A stretch of 64,000 nucleotides of DNA from Cordilura impudica (taxonomy: Eukaryota > Arthropoda > Insecta > Diptera > Scathophagidae), in the NCBI GenBank assembly GCA_963682025.1, contig OY821517.1, forward strand, positions 107,746,972-107,810,971, in the 5' to 3' direction. A model generated the notes under the pieces. That model made no database searches and was not told where the DNA came from. It saw nothing but the letters and a program-made list of their open reading frames with translations. Of the stretch, positions 48,291-61,016 are shown in pieces. Position numbers and translations under genes: made by a program. Each line of letters starts with the position of its first letter. Position 1 is the first letter of the stretch.

Positions 48291-48979
48291 TTAATATTAG
48301 TTCACATCGACGACGCACAGTGGGGCTTTTGACTTTTTTCTCGTTGCAAAAGTCATAGCTTTTAAACTAATTAAGATATTTTAAAAATAAGAAATGATTT
48401 TTATGATTTCCTTACCTTTAAAATGACTGCTGGCAGAGGGGGCTTCAATATATCCTTTCGCAATTTAATATTATTTTGGTGCTAATACTATATGTTGCAA
48501 ATATAAAAATTATGTGCTAAAATTAAGAACTTAAAATGTTTTTAATCCTTACTTGAATTTGATGGTATCGGCTCATGTTTGGAACTAGTGCCCTTAAAAA
48601 TTGGTTTTAATGCCACTGAATGTAGCAAATGTTATTCTGTTGCGATGAAATTCGATTCATAAGGGTTTATTAGGCCTGTGACGAGAACAATAAAATATCT
48701 TTGAAATCGGTCCTCATTTGGACCCGGCCCGTAAAAATTTTCTTCAAAATTTGGTTAAAATACCACAAAAGATGCCAAATTGGCTTATTTCTGTATTATA
48801 TTTAAAAAATTTAAAACAGTATTACAAAAAAAAAAAAACTGCAAAATTTTAATGAAATCAGACTACTTTTGGATCTATTTTCCCGAAGATCTATTTTATG
48901 AAGAAAAAGACCCAAAATTCTCAAAATTCCAAATTTCCCAATGAAATATTATTAATTAACCACTAAAAGGGCTTGCTAC

Positions 48980-49190
48980 TTTTGTAATGTAAGGGCTTGC
49001 CTTTTCTTGGTCCTTCGCGTACTTAATGGATAATGCTTCTGACAGGTGAGCGGTAGATATTGCTTCTGTAACAACCTGAAGCTTCCGTTTTCTTGTGTAT
49101 GACGAACACGCTTCGAAAGATTTTCCTGGTCGTCCTCTGGTTCGGTCGGTAGATTTATGGGCTTTTTCGAAGATTTTAATGTTGTGAATT
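48980..49190 (-). pseudogene. Transib transposase N-terminal scrap
   Basis: Minus strand: TDRTRGRPGKSFEACSSYTR then KRKLQVVTEAISTAHLSEAL, SIKYAKDQEKASPY. The GRP.K..E.CS...RKL pattern matches GGRPAKPIDNCSERSRRRKL in the transposase of element A. No core domain follows toward 48316. Confidence 0.55.
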
Positions 49191-49552
49191 TATTAAGCCA
49201 GTTTAAATGCTATTTCATGAACATTTTCCTTGTACGATTGGAGGCTTTCTATTTCGTCTTAATATTCATGAAAATGGTGTGAAGTTTTCTTTTTTCCTCT
49301 TCTGGTGAAACGTCTACTTCTTTTATAAGACCCAATCAAAATGTGATTTCATCTTCCCAGCTTATAAATAAATCAAACAATTTCAAAATTTGTAAAGACA
49401 TTATTGCACTCCACTTTATTTATTTTTTACTAAAATATTCTGTGGTCTCTTTTTTAGTCAAATGCCAACTGGCCTCATCACGGAAATGTATGTCAATATA
49501 TATCAGTCATCAGCACAATAATACTAGGCATAATAGTTTCTATTTACTTTTT

Positions 49553-50311
49553 TTCAAACCACATAGTGGTATAGGGTATAATGACTATGTGCTGCTGTTT
49601 GTAACTACCAAAAATATTTGACCTAGACCCATCTTTTATTGAATCACTATCTGATTCAATTTAACGATGTCCGTCCGTCCGTCCGTCTGTCCGTCCGTCC
49701 GTCTGTGTGTCCATGTAAAGCTTTTAATCTAACTGCAAGTCGCAAATATGAATATGTTTTGATGAAATTTGGTATACAAGCTTTGGCCATAGGATGAACG
49801 CTATTGAAATTGGTGAGAATCGGTCCATGTTTAGACCTAGCCCCCATACAAATGACCCCTATGAAATCAATATAAATTGCCATAAGATCCAAATTATCAT
49901 ATAAATCTTAGTCAAATTGGGTTTGTATGTGTTTATTACGTCCATTACAAATTGGGTTTGTATGTGTTTATTACGTCCATTAATCAGTAGTCCAAAAATG
50001 ATCCTTATGGGAAACTCTTAGTGATAGTCCCCATATAGAGCTGCTTCGCGATCTTCACCTAATTCTATCAAAAAACAAAAATATTGCACTGCTTCTTCTC
50101 AAATTTTGTTTGTATATATTTTTGCAAAATACAAGAGACTTTACCAAACATGGTCAGGATCGGTCTATTTTGGGCCTAGTCCCCATATAGGTATATCATC
50201 TGATATGAACTCCTATATCCAGTTAGTTGAGCCTGAGAGATAGGGTCTCTATATGCAAGGTATAGGGTATCGTATAGTCGGTCTAGAACGACCATAATTT
50301 TCTTACTTGTT
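49553..50311 (+). mobile_element. Mini-me/DINE-1-like element, copy 5, 5' stem flipped
   Basis: The rest of the element is in plus orientation and ends with a mutated hairpin (TATAGTCGGTCTAGAACGAC), but the 5' stem reads CAAACCACATAGTGGTATAG then GGTATAATGAC, the inverse of the usual CTATACCACTATGTGGTTTG. A 36-bp tandem duplication (AAATTGGGTTTGTATGTGTT...) lies at about 49913-49984. GTCY tract 49669-49705. Confidence 0.8.
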
Positions 50312-51499
50312 TTATTATGCTGAATTCAGTAACCGCTAAAAAATAGCATGGGTAGCGTTAGCGAACTTTCTTTGTTTTAAATTTCCAAGTGCAAATTTTT
50401 TTTATGTTAACTTCATTTTTTGACCTAAAAACCGGTCAAAAGTTTCTATTTGTTGCAAAATATATAGATTACACAAAATAATCCATGTAGCACAAAATAA
50501 TCTTTTTATCGTTTTTGGTTTTTGAGTGTAAATTTCTTATTATATTGAATTCATTAACAGAATTTGAACACTGTTAAATTTGGGCCGCTTAAAAATAATT
50601 CACGTAGCGCAAGTGGATTTTTTATTGCGCTGAATTCATTAACAAAATTTTGATAATATTGCCTTCCAGAATTTCTAGTTTTTTTTTTATTGTCAATACA
50701 TAAAAATTACAAATCATTAACAATCTTCTTAAAAACACTTCGCCATCCTACCAAAATCAAAATAAAATATGGAAAAAAACTAAAATTTCTGTTTTCAAAC
50801 ACCAAAAGAAAATCGTGAAAAATAATATTAAAATCTGAAAAAATTTAAAAATATTTGGTATTTTATAGCCTTTAAAACAAAATCAAAATCATTTAATTTT
50901 TCACTGAGTTATGGCAAAACACGTCTACACATCTATCCAGTCTATGCCAAGATGTTTTTACAACTTTATGTTTGTTGCGTGCAGACTGTCAAGTATATGC
51001 AGCCAAGTTTACTTTAACTATTATATTGGTGAACTATTTTAGGAAATATCTAAGTAAACATATTTAAACATTCTTAGTTCTATTATATCAAATTAGAAAA
51101 AAAAGCTACCAAAATATAGTATATTTGAAAAACTGAGACTATAGAAAAAGTAAATGACCAAATAACATCATTTTTGTTTTTTTACAGAAGTTTTACAAAA
51201 GCGCCTTTCAAGCGACACCCAAGGTATTATAATTGGTCAACTAGTTTGCCTACAATTTGATTTGAAAAGGGATATTTAAAAAAAATATTTGCGCCTCTTT
51301 CTAAAAGCTAAAAAAACCCAACTTTGCGGAGCTCTATCATCCATAATTTTTATTCGATTGTAAAACCGTTTATAGATTCTTAATTTGAGAGAAATTCTAT
51401 ATACTACACATTCACTGATTTTATTGAATGCTTCTTTCAATTCTTTGATTTTTTGGGGAAAGGCGCCACTGTGCGAAGCATGGAGTTAATTAAATATTT

Positions 51500-52045
51500 G
51501 ATGAAATTTCTTGCCACTCTGAATTAACTATTAGCTTGTGTAATTTCATGTTAATATTGTTCGATCTACAAGTTCCAATAGATTTTGTGTGAGATTGAGA
51601 TTTGGTTATTGGGTTGGCATTCCATTACAGCTTTGAAGATGTGTTTGAGTCAATATCATGTTGGAACTTCCGGACCATACATATTTTCCTCCGCATATTT
51701 ATGCATATAGTTATTTAGAACCATAATATTGTAATTTTCAAACTTAAAAGTTTTGTTAATATATTTTGGGTCTAGTCTTTTTCCCTTTGGTCGTCGCCCA
51801 AGTTCTTCCGGCATGGCATCTTAAATTTAACTATGATTTATATGAAAAGAGAACATTATTCCAATTTGGTCTTGACCACTTTATGTGTTCTTTAGCAAAA
51901 TTTATACAAGCCTAATAATTTCACTCTAATACCAAAAAGTTTTACTATTATTTTTTAGCGTCTAAATGTTGAGTCGTCACCGATCCTCTTTCACGATATT
52001 TCTTTATAATATCCATAAAACTATGGATTCAGTCATAGAATGTTT
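51500..52045 (-). pseudogene. Tc1-like transposase remnant
   Basis: Minus strand from about 52030: MDIIKKYRERGSVTTQHLDAKK (helix-turn-helix), then FAKEHIKWSRPNWNNVLFSYKS, where the catalytic Asp of 'FSDES' is Tyr, then FQHDIDSNTSSKL (from 'FQQDNDPKHTS') and a decayed SPDLNPIENLW region near 51590. Heavily broken. Flanks to 52460 carry no gene. Confidence 0.6.
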
Positions 52046-52469
52046 TTCATAACTTTACTTTTATTTAAGATCAGCAGCAAATCATCTGTTATTTTGGTAC
52101 TCAAACCTTCACAAAACTTTATTCTTGCCAGTATTGTATAATAATTAATTATAAGACTAAAACATTGAAAAATATATTTGTGGTTTAAAAACAGTTGAAA
52201 GAAAACCTCAGAACCGACAAATATTTAAATAATGGTTAAGATGCTATACATTTACTTGCAAGACACCTTCTATTTTTATTGTTTTAATCAACTTTGGTAA
52301 GTCATCACTTGTTTTTGCATCACTAAATATAAATGCTTTTTATTCGTTTATCTTTTTTACTTAATTGTTTTTTTTTTTTACAAATTTGCAATTTTTCGAT
52401 AGATAACGCACCAAAGCCCTTAATGCGAAATTATTTTTAAACAAAATTTTGAAATACCGAATTTTGTAA

Positions 52470-52680
52470 AAGTTTCCAATGTATTGTCACCGATCGCCTC
52501 ATGATAATCTACGTCTAACGACCATACTACTTGGTCTGATAAAGGTCATAACAGGGATTACATATGCACACGAACTGACAGATAGACATACAGACAGGCA
52601 TAAGGATAGAAGGATGACTTTCGCTACAAATATCAGCACAATCTCATTATACTGTCACGACATAGTGGTATAGGGTATAA
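52470..52680 (-). mobile_element. Mini-me-like relic, 5' end
   Basis: Ends with ACATAGTGGTATAGGGTATA (5' stem in reverse), preceded by ATCTCATTATACTG and a GTCY-derived tract (GACAGATAGACATACAGACA). The inner modules are barely recognisable. Confidence 0.6.
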
Positions 52681-52879
52681 ACATTACCACATTTCTTTTA
52701 AAAAATAAAACTGAACTATATGACATAATATACAGTGGGTTTATGTTGTATCAGTAATTTTCGTCAGTAACCAAACCCAGTATATAGTTGTTTTTATTGC
52801 TTACTTACTAGTGTAAGCGATGGTGATGGAACCCGAAACAGCTGTGTAACCTATATAAATATCTTCTTCGTGCTAATTA

Positions 52880-54850
52880 TTATACCATATATCATTCAGC
52901 GTTCAGCGTATAAAGAGTTTTTACTAATTTTTGTAAGCAACACAAATACTTGACCAATTTTTATAACACCTATTAAGTCATAATCACTCTGAGTCACGGC
53001 GATAGAGTAAACATCCATCGTTTGTGGTTGAGTTCCCAAAATAAAAGCACGTGGATATCGATTTGTGCATTTACTGTCGGACATACAAACCGAAGTGGGA
53101 TTATGTTGTCCGCATGATCCGTGGAGCATACTGGTCTTCACCACATCGAGCAACTCTGGATCTGTCTCAGGATTATGAATTTCGGAAGAAATGACGTCAA
53201 CAATTTGGTCCGGTGTAATTTTGTCCAGCATCCAAAGAAGAATACAAACCGCTTTCTGCCTCTCAACTGTGTACATCCAGCATCGAACAGTACCGTGTAT
53301 ACGTCGCTTCTCAATTAAGTCCATCAAACATCGTGACGATCACTTGGTGATTGACCGAGATACAATGACTGTGTAAACATCACAAATAAATCCGGCTGTC
53401 CATTATTGCGGACGTAAGTCATCGCGTCGTGGGAATAATCGTGCATGTGTCTCGGACTGCCAATAATAATATGTTATATAATATTTATATATAGCGCTAC
53501 TGAGAGCGTCTCGCAAGTGACTATTTGTTGAAACAATCGTGGATATCCCAGTAGGTAGTTGTCAATTTTTTGGCGAATCATCATTCGACATGCATAAGTG
53601 TTCATTGAGCTGACATTTTTATTGGTTTCGACATCTAAAATTTTACAATTTGTGAAGCGGCAATCAAAAGTTTTTTTTTCTAACCACTTGCCGGATTTGT
53701 CATGATGTTTTTGAAGTAATATCCGTCTTCACCATGGCCGAATATAAACGGATATTGCACTGCCTCGTACGACATGACTCACTTATTTGCTGAAGAACGT
53801 TTGCAGTTCGGTGTTTGATATCTTTATCACGCGATTCCAAATTTTCACCAACAACAATATTTGATAACTGTACCTGTAACTGTAAATGCACTGTATTGGC
53901 GTCAATTAGTTTCTGCTGGTCGTTTGATCACTTTAATGACAGTGCTGTGATCATCGGATGGCATCTGTTCCAACGAAGATTTATACAGTTTGACGAGCTC
54001 ATCGTGTTCATGTAACTATTGCTGCAATTGCTAAACTGTTTCTCTTTTCGCAGCACAATGCCGATTTACTTCATCATGTGAATCCCAAAAGGAGTATATT
54101 TGGAGATATTTGTGTTTTTGATCTGGATGCGTCAACAGTGGTCCGGCAAAATGAAAAATTTGCCCACGAATCTGCATAGTTGTAGCAAATTATGTAATCT
54201 TTGGCTTTTGCTGGCAAGATAAGTTTGTGTATATCGTGATCTATCGCGTTATGTGTGTGGTACATTATTGTGTTTTGTAGCGTTAGCGTTGTTGAGCATT
54301 CATTGCTAATATTGGTTAAATTACCTTGAATGTTGGATTGTAACTTCGATTACAATTTCACCAACAAACGAAGTCATCTGAAAACAATCGTTGTTCAAGT
54401 TGAATTAGGAGATTCGCTATAAAGCACCCGCGCAACATAATCCAGGCAGTCTTTCTCAAATTTAACTGCATTGCAATGCTGGCAAATGGCAAACATCTGA
54501 CTGAATTGAATTGATGCGTGTGCACTATGTTGAATGTTGGGCTCATATCGTTCATTTTTCTCCGTAATAATTTGTTGCTATCAACGTTGTCGTACGTTCT
54601 GATCTTGCTTCATTACTTTGTCGGACATGAACTTATCTTCTTCTCAATCGCTGTTGCTGCTGCTAAACTTATTGATCTTTGCTGTTTTTCGCGCTGATTT
54701 TCAGTCAATCTGGTTCGAGCTGATTCCTTTTCAATATCGCTTTGCCCTTTCTTTCGGCGTGCTGCGACATTTGGGTATCGCGTTGCATTTTATTGGCATC
54801 GTAACAAATATCGAAATGTGAATAATCATCACTTTGTATAAATTGCATAT
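52880..54850 (-). pseudogene. Helitron Rep/helicase relic
   Basis: Minus strand, N to C: a repetitive acidic/basic N-terminus (ESARTRLTENQREKQQRS near 54720), NTYACRMMIRQKIDNYLLGYPRLF near 53560, a broken GSPRHMHDYSHDAMTYVRNNGQPDLFVMF near 53420, then 53327-52896 with LWMLDKITPDQIVDVISSEI, LLDVVKTSMLHGSCGQHNP, CMSDSKCTNRYPRAF. The 'HGpCG..NP.spCM..gkCtk.yP' box and the 'M..R.r......GrPDLF.TfT' region are hallmark Rep-domain sequences of eukaryotic Helitrons, which replicate by rolling circle. The HUH and Tyr motifs are not identified and the helicase domain is absent. Many stops and frameshifts. It lies next to mini-me relic ends, but not between them. Confidence 0.7.
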
Positions 54851-55333
54851 GAAGTTTTCACAACACAATAATTTACCATTGAAATAGCAAAAAAAAGGAA
54901 GCAATCGAACGAAAAACGATGCAATCGAAATTGGGAAAACAACTAGGAAAACAAAACAATGCTATTAACTATATATTACAATGGAAATGTTTTGGGTTTC
55001 GCCGAAAAAAAAAAAAAGAACCTACTCTTCGTGATCGAAATATGTCTAATAACACACACTCAGAAATTGATAATCCACCAATGCCCAATAATATATTCGA
55101 TAAGCCAAAATTAAAAATGATCAAATCTGTCAGAATTTGTTTTTCTTCTTCCTAAAACGATCAAACCCGCAGAAGAATATATCCAAATTGGCCCAGTCAT
55201 TTTCAAGTTGTAAGCATAGGAATAAACCACGATCCATTTACATATGTATATATATATTTACAGAAATTATTTATTTAAGCATTGGTTACAATTTTGCTAA
55301 ATAATGATGTGAGAAATCATTAATGTTTCTTAA
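54851..55333. other. No recognised gene
   Basis: A plus-strand frame 54919-55155 (78 codons, MQSKLGKQLGKQ...) has no motif I recognise; lysine/asparagine-rich as expected from AT-rich DNA. Confidence 0.4.
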
Positions 55334-57370
55334 CACGTTCGCCACTCAACAATTTTTCGCGCTTTCAATAAAAACTCACCAACAAAAAAAATGTGTAACA
55401 TATGTGTGACACGAGAAACTGCGTGTCACGTATATGTGATATGCATAAAAGGCACATACAAGTGACATGAGTTTTGTGAAGACTTGGTGTCACATATGTG
55501 AGTCACAAAATGGTTTGATTTATATCAATTAAACAGAAATTTAAAAAATTTTATTAAATATTCTAAAATTCTATTATTTATTACATATGTATACACTTTA
55601 TTGCTAAATTTTGAAACATGGATATGGGCATAATCCGATTACATCACCCTCTTTGTATGTGCAGGATCCACATATATACTCGGTTGCGGTCCTCTTTTTA
55701 TTTTTTAGTGCACCCACGTCATCGTTTTCTTGAAGTCTTACATCTGGAAAAAGTAGATGTACTGGCTGTTACTTCATGGGATGATCTTTGTGTTAGAGCC
55801 TCGGCCAAATACGCTTTTATAATCCTTTCTCCAAATGGCAATAGTGCTATGGGATTACCAACATTTATTTTGTTATAAATTCAGCAGGCATTCCAAATTG
55901 ATATGTCTATCAGGTGCAAAAACACCTTCTATACCAGCGAACTGATCGCCTGGGGCAGGCATAATATTACAAGATTTGATCAGATCGATCGATACCTGGC
56001 ATGTATTATAGTTAACAACCATTTTCGGTTTGAGTACACTTACTCCTTTCATTGATGTTGTGTTAACCATGTCAGAATTATGCTTTGTGGAAATCAAAAG
56101 TACGTACCGTTTGTCTGTCCATTTTAAAACAATAACGCCTTTTGCGTTAGGTCTCCATGCTGTTGTTCCTCCGGTGAGGTTACTTTTTATAACATAAGTG
56201 GGATTACGTTTTCTATTTGCTCCTAAGGTTCCAAATATTCTGCCAGATTTACGCTATTGTAATAGTTGTAAATATAAAGTGTGTGTCCCTTTTCAGCATT
56301 AATTTAGCTACAACTCCAAATGAATATCCTTTTTCATTGTCAACGGTAGCTTTTCCAGTGTAAACAGCCATATTTATTAAAAATCCATCTGGATTACATA
56401 GTTCGTAAAACTTAAATCCGTATTTATGTCTCTTGTTCGGAATAAACTGCCGAAATAAAAGTCCTCTCCACAAAAGGAGAGCTTCAAAGTTTTGCGGGGG
56501 ACTGTAGATTTTGTTTATATTTTGAAGAATATGTTTTACGACATTTATAATTTTGTATAGACGGTCAGATTTATCACATTGTTCAGGGAAATAGAAACCC
56601 ATACAACGAATTATATTTTCAAAGTTTATGCGACTCATAGTTGTACCAAAAATATTTTGAAAATAAAGCGGATCTTTGCTCCAAAACAGTATCATTTCCG
56701 GCATTTTATTAAGGGGCATTGTAATACGCAAAGCAATTATCTTTTTTATTTCCTCAACTTTCACATCTTTTCATCTAAGAAGATTAGACTTTGCGCTTCG
56801 TTTCTTATTTTTAGACATATAATTAGCGCGTGCATTTGTTCACAAAACAATTTTCTTCACTAACTCGTCAATAAAAATCTGCATAAAATAATCTATTGGT
56901 TTTGCATTGCGTGGTAGCTCAATCTGGGGCAAAGCTGCTTCCAGAGTTATCTAAATCCATATAACTTTCACAGTAATTCAGAATAGTCTCAACAATTTCC
57001 TCTTCAGAAACAAGTTTTTTCTGGGACACTTTTACAAAATAGTATCTTCTTCTATTGCTATTGTGACACGAATGAATTATTAAAAGCGCATTTAAAGTTA
57101 GTTTTCATATAAATTAGCATATAACAAAATTTTGGGGAACATCCAAAAAAACTAAATTTTAATATAACCGCTTAGCGCATCCACAAACCGCAGCACTCAT
57201 ATACATCTGTCACCTTGCCAGAGACCAAACCATACAAGAAAAATGCTTCCTACAAACTTTCGTTAAATAAAAGCTAAATACAATGTTATAATTATGCGAC
57301 ACATATATGTGACATGAGTTTTTATGAAAACTCCCACGTCACATATATGTGACGCTGAGTGGCGAACGTG
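55334..57370 (-). mobile_element. piggyBac element with perfect ends and TTAA duplication
   Basis: 2,037 bp between TTAA at 55330-55333 and 57371-57374. The outermost 15 bp (CACGTTCGCCACTCA) are identical as inverted repeats. Subterminal palindromic boxes related to TCACATATATGTGA occur about four times at 55390-55515 and twice at 57295-57355. Carries a broken transposase on the minus strand. Confidence 0.85.
55870..57060 (-). pseudogene. piggyBac transposase, catalytic residues lost
   Basis: N-terminal pieces (VSEEEIVETILNYCESYMDLD; RNAKPIDYFMQIFIDELV) precede the frame 56764-56249: KKIIALRITMPLNKMPEM, TMSRINFENIIRCMGFYF, FEALLLWRGLLFRQFIPNK, KYGFKFYELCNPDGFLINMAVYTGK. The family has D-E-S before LLLW; here it is F-E-A, so the first catalytic Asp is gone. 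Shifted downstream, IYNYYNSVNLAEYL has N where the family's DN(Y/F)(Y/F) Asp lies. Then KGVIVLKWTDKRYV, MISTKHNSDMV (56097 on) and KPKMVVNYNTCQVSIDLIKS with the third Asp. Clear homology, no activity possible. The recognised core ends at 55873, about 540 bp inside the left end. Confidence 0.8.
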
Positions 57371-59068
57371 TTAAGTTATAGCTGAAAAACTAAGCAAACA
57401 AATTTCCAGATAAGAAACAAAAAAATTTAGCCTGAGAACGCCAAACTTTTTAGATGGTTTTTTATACTGGCCTAGTACTTTCACCGTGACTTGGAATTTC
57501 TTATATTAATCCATTTTACGATTAATACTTAATTAAATGTAGTACTTGCAGAACGCTTTATAAATCAGATTTACTTTATTATATAAATATAAAAAACATT
57601 AGGTATTTTTGAAAGATACGAGTGATCTAAAAGAAAATACTTTAGCTAGTTTAGAAACACCTGTAATACCATCGTAATTTTAGAAAACTCGTCGAAAGAC
57701 ATTTAAAACTGGTTTTGTTTTAGTAAAAGTTTAAAAGAGGTTACAATTATTGCAATCAATTTTATTGCAATCAATGTCTTCACTGTCGAAAGTTTTAAAT
57801 TGCATCTCTCATACTCTGCAATGTATTTGTACATGATAATTGTGGCATTTGTTGACGTTCCTAACGTTGCTTATAATTGCTGCCAATCAATAAAGATATA
57901 CCATAAGAAATTGCAGAGTATTCCTTTGATCCCATTAAACAATCTCAACTTTATCACAAAGTTATGAAATTGCATCATGATCAAGGGGAGCGGTCGAACA
58001 TTTGTGTTGTCGAACATTTGTATTGCCACAATAACGTTCTCATAACACAAAGTGTTGAAAAATAATTTCAATTCAATGGATTAGAATTATTAAAAAGCAT
58101 AGCATATCACGTCTATAACTAATCTTTTTGGAATATCACATCTATAACTAATCTTTTTAATAATTTGAAATAAATTTTGAAATCATTTCTTACATTACAA
58201 GGGAAATAAAAATTTTCTTGAAAAAAAGTAATTGTCGATAACTGGTGGTGATTTGGCAACTAAGTACAAAAGCTATTTATACTACAAAAGCTAAATTGGA
58301 ATAAATCTAAGTTCAATTTTTTAAATAATATTATTAATATTTGAAAAAGTATTTGATTAAGCATGTGTAGAAGGAATAAACAGAAGAATACTTATGAGAA
58401 TCTGCTTTTGTTCGAAACTACCTCCTTTATTTAGCGCTATCCTGGTTCTTTCCATATTTCTGTAACATTATTTTTTTCCAAAAATGCCTAACCTTCGAAT
58501 TGTTGCTATTTTATTCTACACTACTGTTCAATATCCCAAAATACAAATGACAGAGACTTGTGTTTTCAGAAGTGAAGTTCAGGAAGGTTACGGCAGAAAT
58601 AATGTGCACTTGTGCAAGTTATATTGCAATACAATTGTCATTAGGAAAAAAATTACAACAGACCCAACAAGTAAAAAAGTAACTGAGTAAGCGAAATGAG
58701 TTGCGGAACCTTTTAAGTTGCAGTGCCATTAATGAATTCAAAAAGAAACAAAGGCTGCAATCAAATAAAATTACAAACCAAACACTACAAAATGGAGTTG
58801 AAATTAAAGACATCATTTTATTAAATTATTAAGGCACATATTGGTTGCCGACGTTATTTAAAGAAATTAAGCAGAGTTCAGAAAAAACACACACTGAATA
58901 AAAAACTCGTATATATATGTAAACAAACATAGCTCAGACCAACAAACACATATTTTTATTTTCATATCAATTATGTGTGTTTCTAATTTTTGTTCGGTGC
59001 CCAACACAATCATGACTGTGTTTCGTTTTAATATTTCGTTATCTACACGAACATTTTTCTATCAAGTA
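57371..59068. other. No gene seen
   Basis: About 1.7 kb. Small tandem duplication at about 58106-58160 (ATCACGTCTATAACTAATCT twice). A frame at 58484-58690 has no recognised motif. Confidence 0.45.
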
Positions 59069-59590
59069 TTTATACCCTTTACCACTATGTGGTTTGGGTA
59101 TATTTACTTTGTGCTGCTGTTTGTAACTACCAAAACTATTTGACCTAGACCCATCTTTTATTATACCGATCGAATCAGAATCACTTTTTGAGTCGATTTA
59201 ACAATGTGCGTCCGTCCGTCCGTCCGTCTGGTGTCCATGTAAACATTTTAATAAAACTGCAGGTCGCAAATATGAATATATTTTGATCAAATTTGGTATC
59301 TAAGCTTTCATCGACCATGGGATGAACGCTGTTGAAATTGGTGAGAATCGGTACATGTTCAGACCTAGCCCCCATACAAATGACCCCTATGAAATCGACA
59401 TAAATTGCCAGAAGATCCAAATTGTCGTATAGATCTTAGTCAAATTGAGTTTGTATGTGTTTATTACATCCATTAATCAGTAATCCAAAAATAATACCTT
59501 AAGGACAATTCTTAGTCATAGGCCCCATATAGAGCTGCTTCCCGATTTTCACTTAAATCTCTCAAAAAACAAAAATATTTCACAAATTTT
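59069..59590 (+). mobile_element. Mini-me/DINE-1-like element, copy 6, 3' truncated
   Basis: Intact 5' stem and GTCY tract (59208-59229), modules 1-2 present, stops within CACAAATTTTTT at the start of the third module, where the next copy begins. Confidence 0.8.
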
Positions 59591-60217
59591 TTATACCTTA
59601 TACCACCATATGGTTTGGGTATAATGACTTTGTGCTGCTGTTTATAACAATCAAAAATATTTGACCTAGACCCATCTTTTATTATACCGAACGACTCAGA
59701 ATCACTTTCTGAGTCGATTTAGCGATGTCCGTCCGTCCATCCGGCCGTCTGTGTGTCCATGTAAACCTTTTAATCAAACTACAGGTCGCAAATATGAATA
59801 TATTCTGATAAAATGTGGTATATAAGCTTTTATCAGCCGAAGGAAATTGGTGAGAATCGGTCCATGTTCAGACCTAGTCCGCATTCAAATGACCCCTATG
59901 AAATCGACATAAATTGCCATAAAATACAAATTATCATATAGATCTCAGTCAAATTCGGTTTGTATGTGTTTATTATATCCATTAATCAGTAGTTCAAACA
60001 TAATCGCTATAGCACAATTCTTAGTCATAGGCCCCATATAGAGCTGCTTCCCGATCTTCGCTTAAATCTATCAAAAAACAAAAATATTCACAGATTTTTC
60101 TCAAATTTGGTTTGTATTTATTTTTTAAAAATATAAGTGACTTTACCAAATATGGTCAGGATCGGTCCATTTTTCGACCTAGTCCCCATATAAATATAGA
60201 ATCCGATATGAACTTTT
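59591..60217 (+). mobile_element. Mini-me/DINE-1-like element, copy 7, 3' truncated
   Basis: 5' stem TTATACCTTATACCACCATA (mutated), all three modules, then cut at GATATGAACTTTTT where copy 8 begins. No 3' hairpin. Confidence 0.8.
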
Positions 60218-61016
60218 TATACCCTATACCACTATGTGGTTTGGGTATAATGACTTTGTGCTGCTGCTTGTAACTACCAAAAATATTTGACCTTGACCCA
60301 TCTTTAATTACACTGATCGAATCAGAATCACTATGTGATTCGATTTAATGATATCCGTCCGTCCGTCCGTCCGTCCGTCCGTCTGTGTGTCCATGTAAAG
60401 CTTGTAATCAAACTGCAGGTCGCAAATATTATTATATTTCAATGAAATTTGATATATAAGCTTTTGTCGGATATAGGATGAACGGTCTTGAAATTGGTGA
60501 GAATCGGTCCATGTTCAGAACTAGCCCCCATACAAATGACCCCTATGAAATCAACATAATTTGCCATAATTTATCATACAAATCTTCGTCAAATTGGGTT
60601 TGTATGTATTTATTACATCCATTAATCAGTAGTCCACAAATGGTCCCTATTGGAGAACCATTAGTCATAGGCCCCACATAGAGCTTCTTCCCGATCTTCA
60701 CTTAAATCTATCAACAACAAAAATATTGCACTGACTCTTCTCAAATTTTCTTTGTATATATTTTTGCAAACTACAAGAGACTTTACCATACATGGTCAGG
60801 AACGGTCCATTTTGGGGCCTGGTCCCCATATAGATATAGCATCCGATATGAACTTTTTCATATCTGCAACCAAAAAAATTAATAAAAATCCCACTCAAAT
60901 TTGGTTTATTCTTATTTTCTATATCCAGTTAGTTGGGCCTGACAGATAGGGTCTCTAAACGCATGGTATAGTGTATCGTATGGTCGGTTTAGACCGACTG
61001 TAATTTTCTAACTTGT
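60218..61016 (+). mobile_element. Mini-me/DINE-1-like element, copy 8, complete
   Basis: Intact 5' stem, long GTCC tract (60355-60383), all modules, 3' hairpin with compensating-type changes (TGGTCGGTTTAGACCGACTG) and tail TAATTTTCTAACTTGTT. It supplies the only 3' end of the three-copy array. Confidence 0.85.

Larger units (their letters stand above)
48316..51473 (-). mobile_element. Transib-like element, internally deleted
   Basis: Ends CACAGTGGGGCTTTT at 48316 and CACAGTGGCGCCTTT on the minus strand from 51473. The 5-bp flanks are CGACG (48311-48315) and CGAAG (51474-51478), one mismatch, in line with the CGNCG preference of Transib. Only an N-terminal transposase scrap remains (48980-49190), and a mini-me copy is inserted at 49553-50311. 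No gene is seen in 50312-51465 or in 48324-48970. Confidence 0.6.

Noticed and set aside
52470..54850. Helitron relic as the autonomous partner of the mini-me family
   Set aside because: The Rep region lies outside, not between, the neighbouring mini-me ends, and no shared end sequence was found; only proximity supports it.
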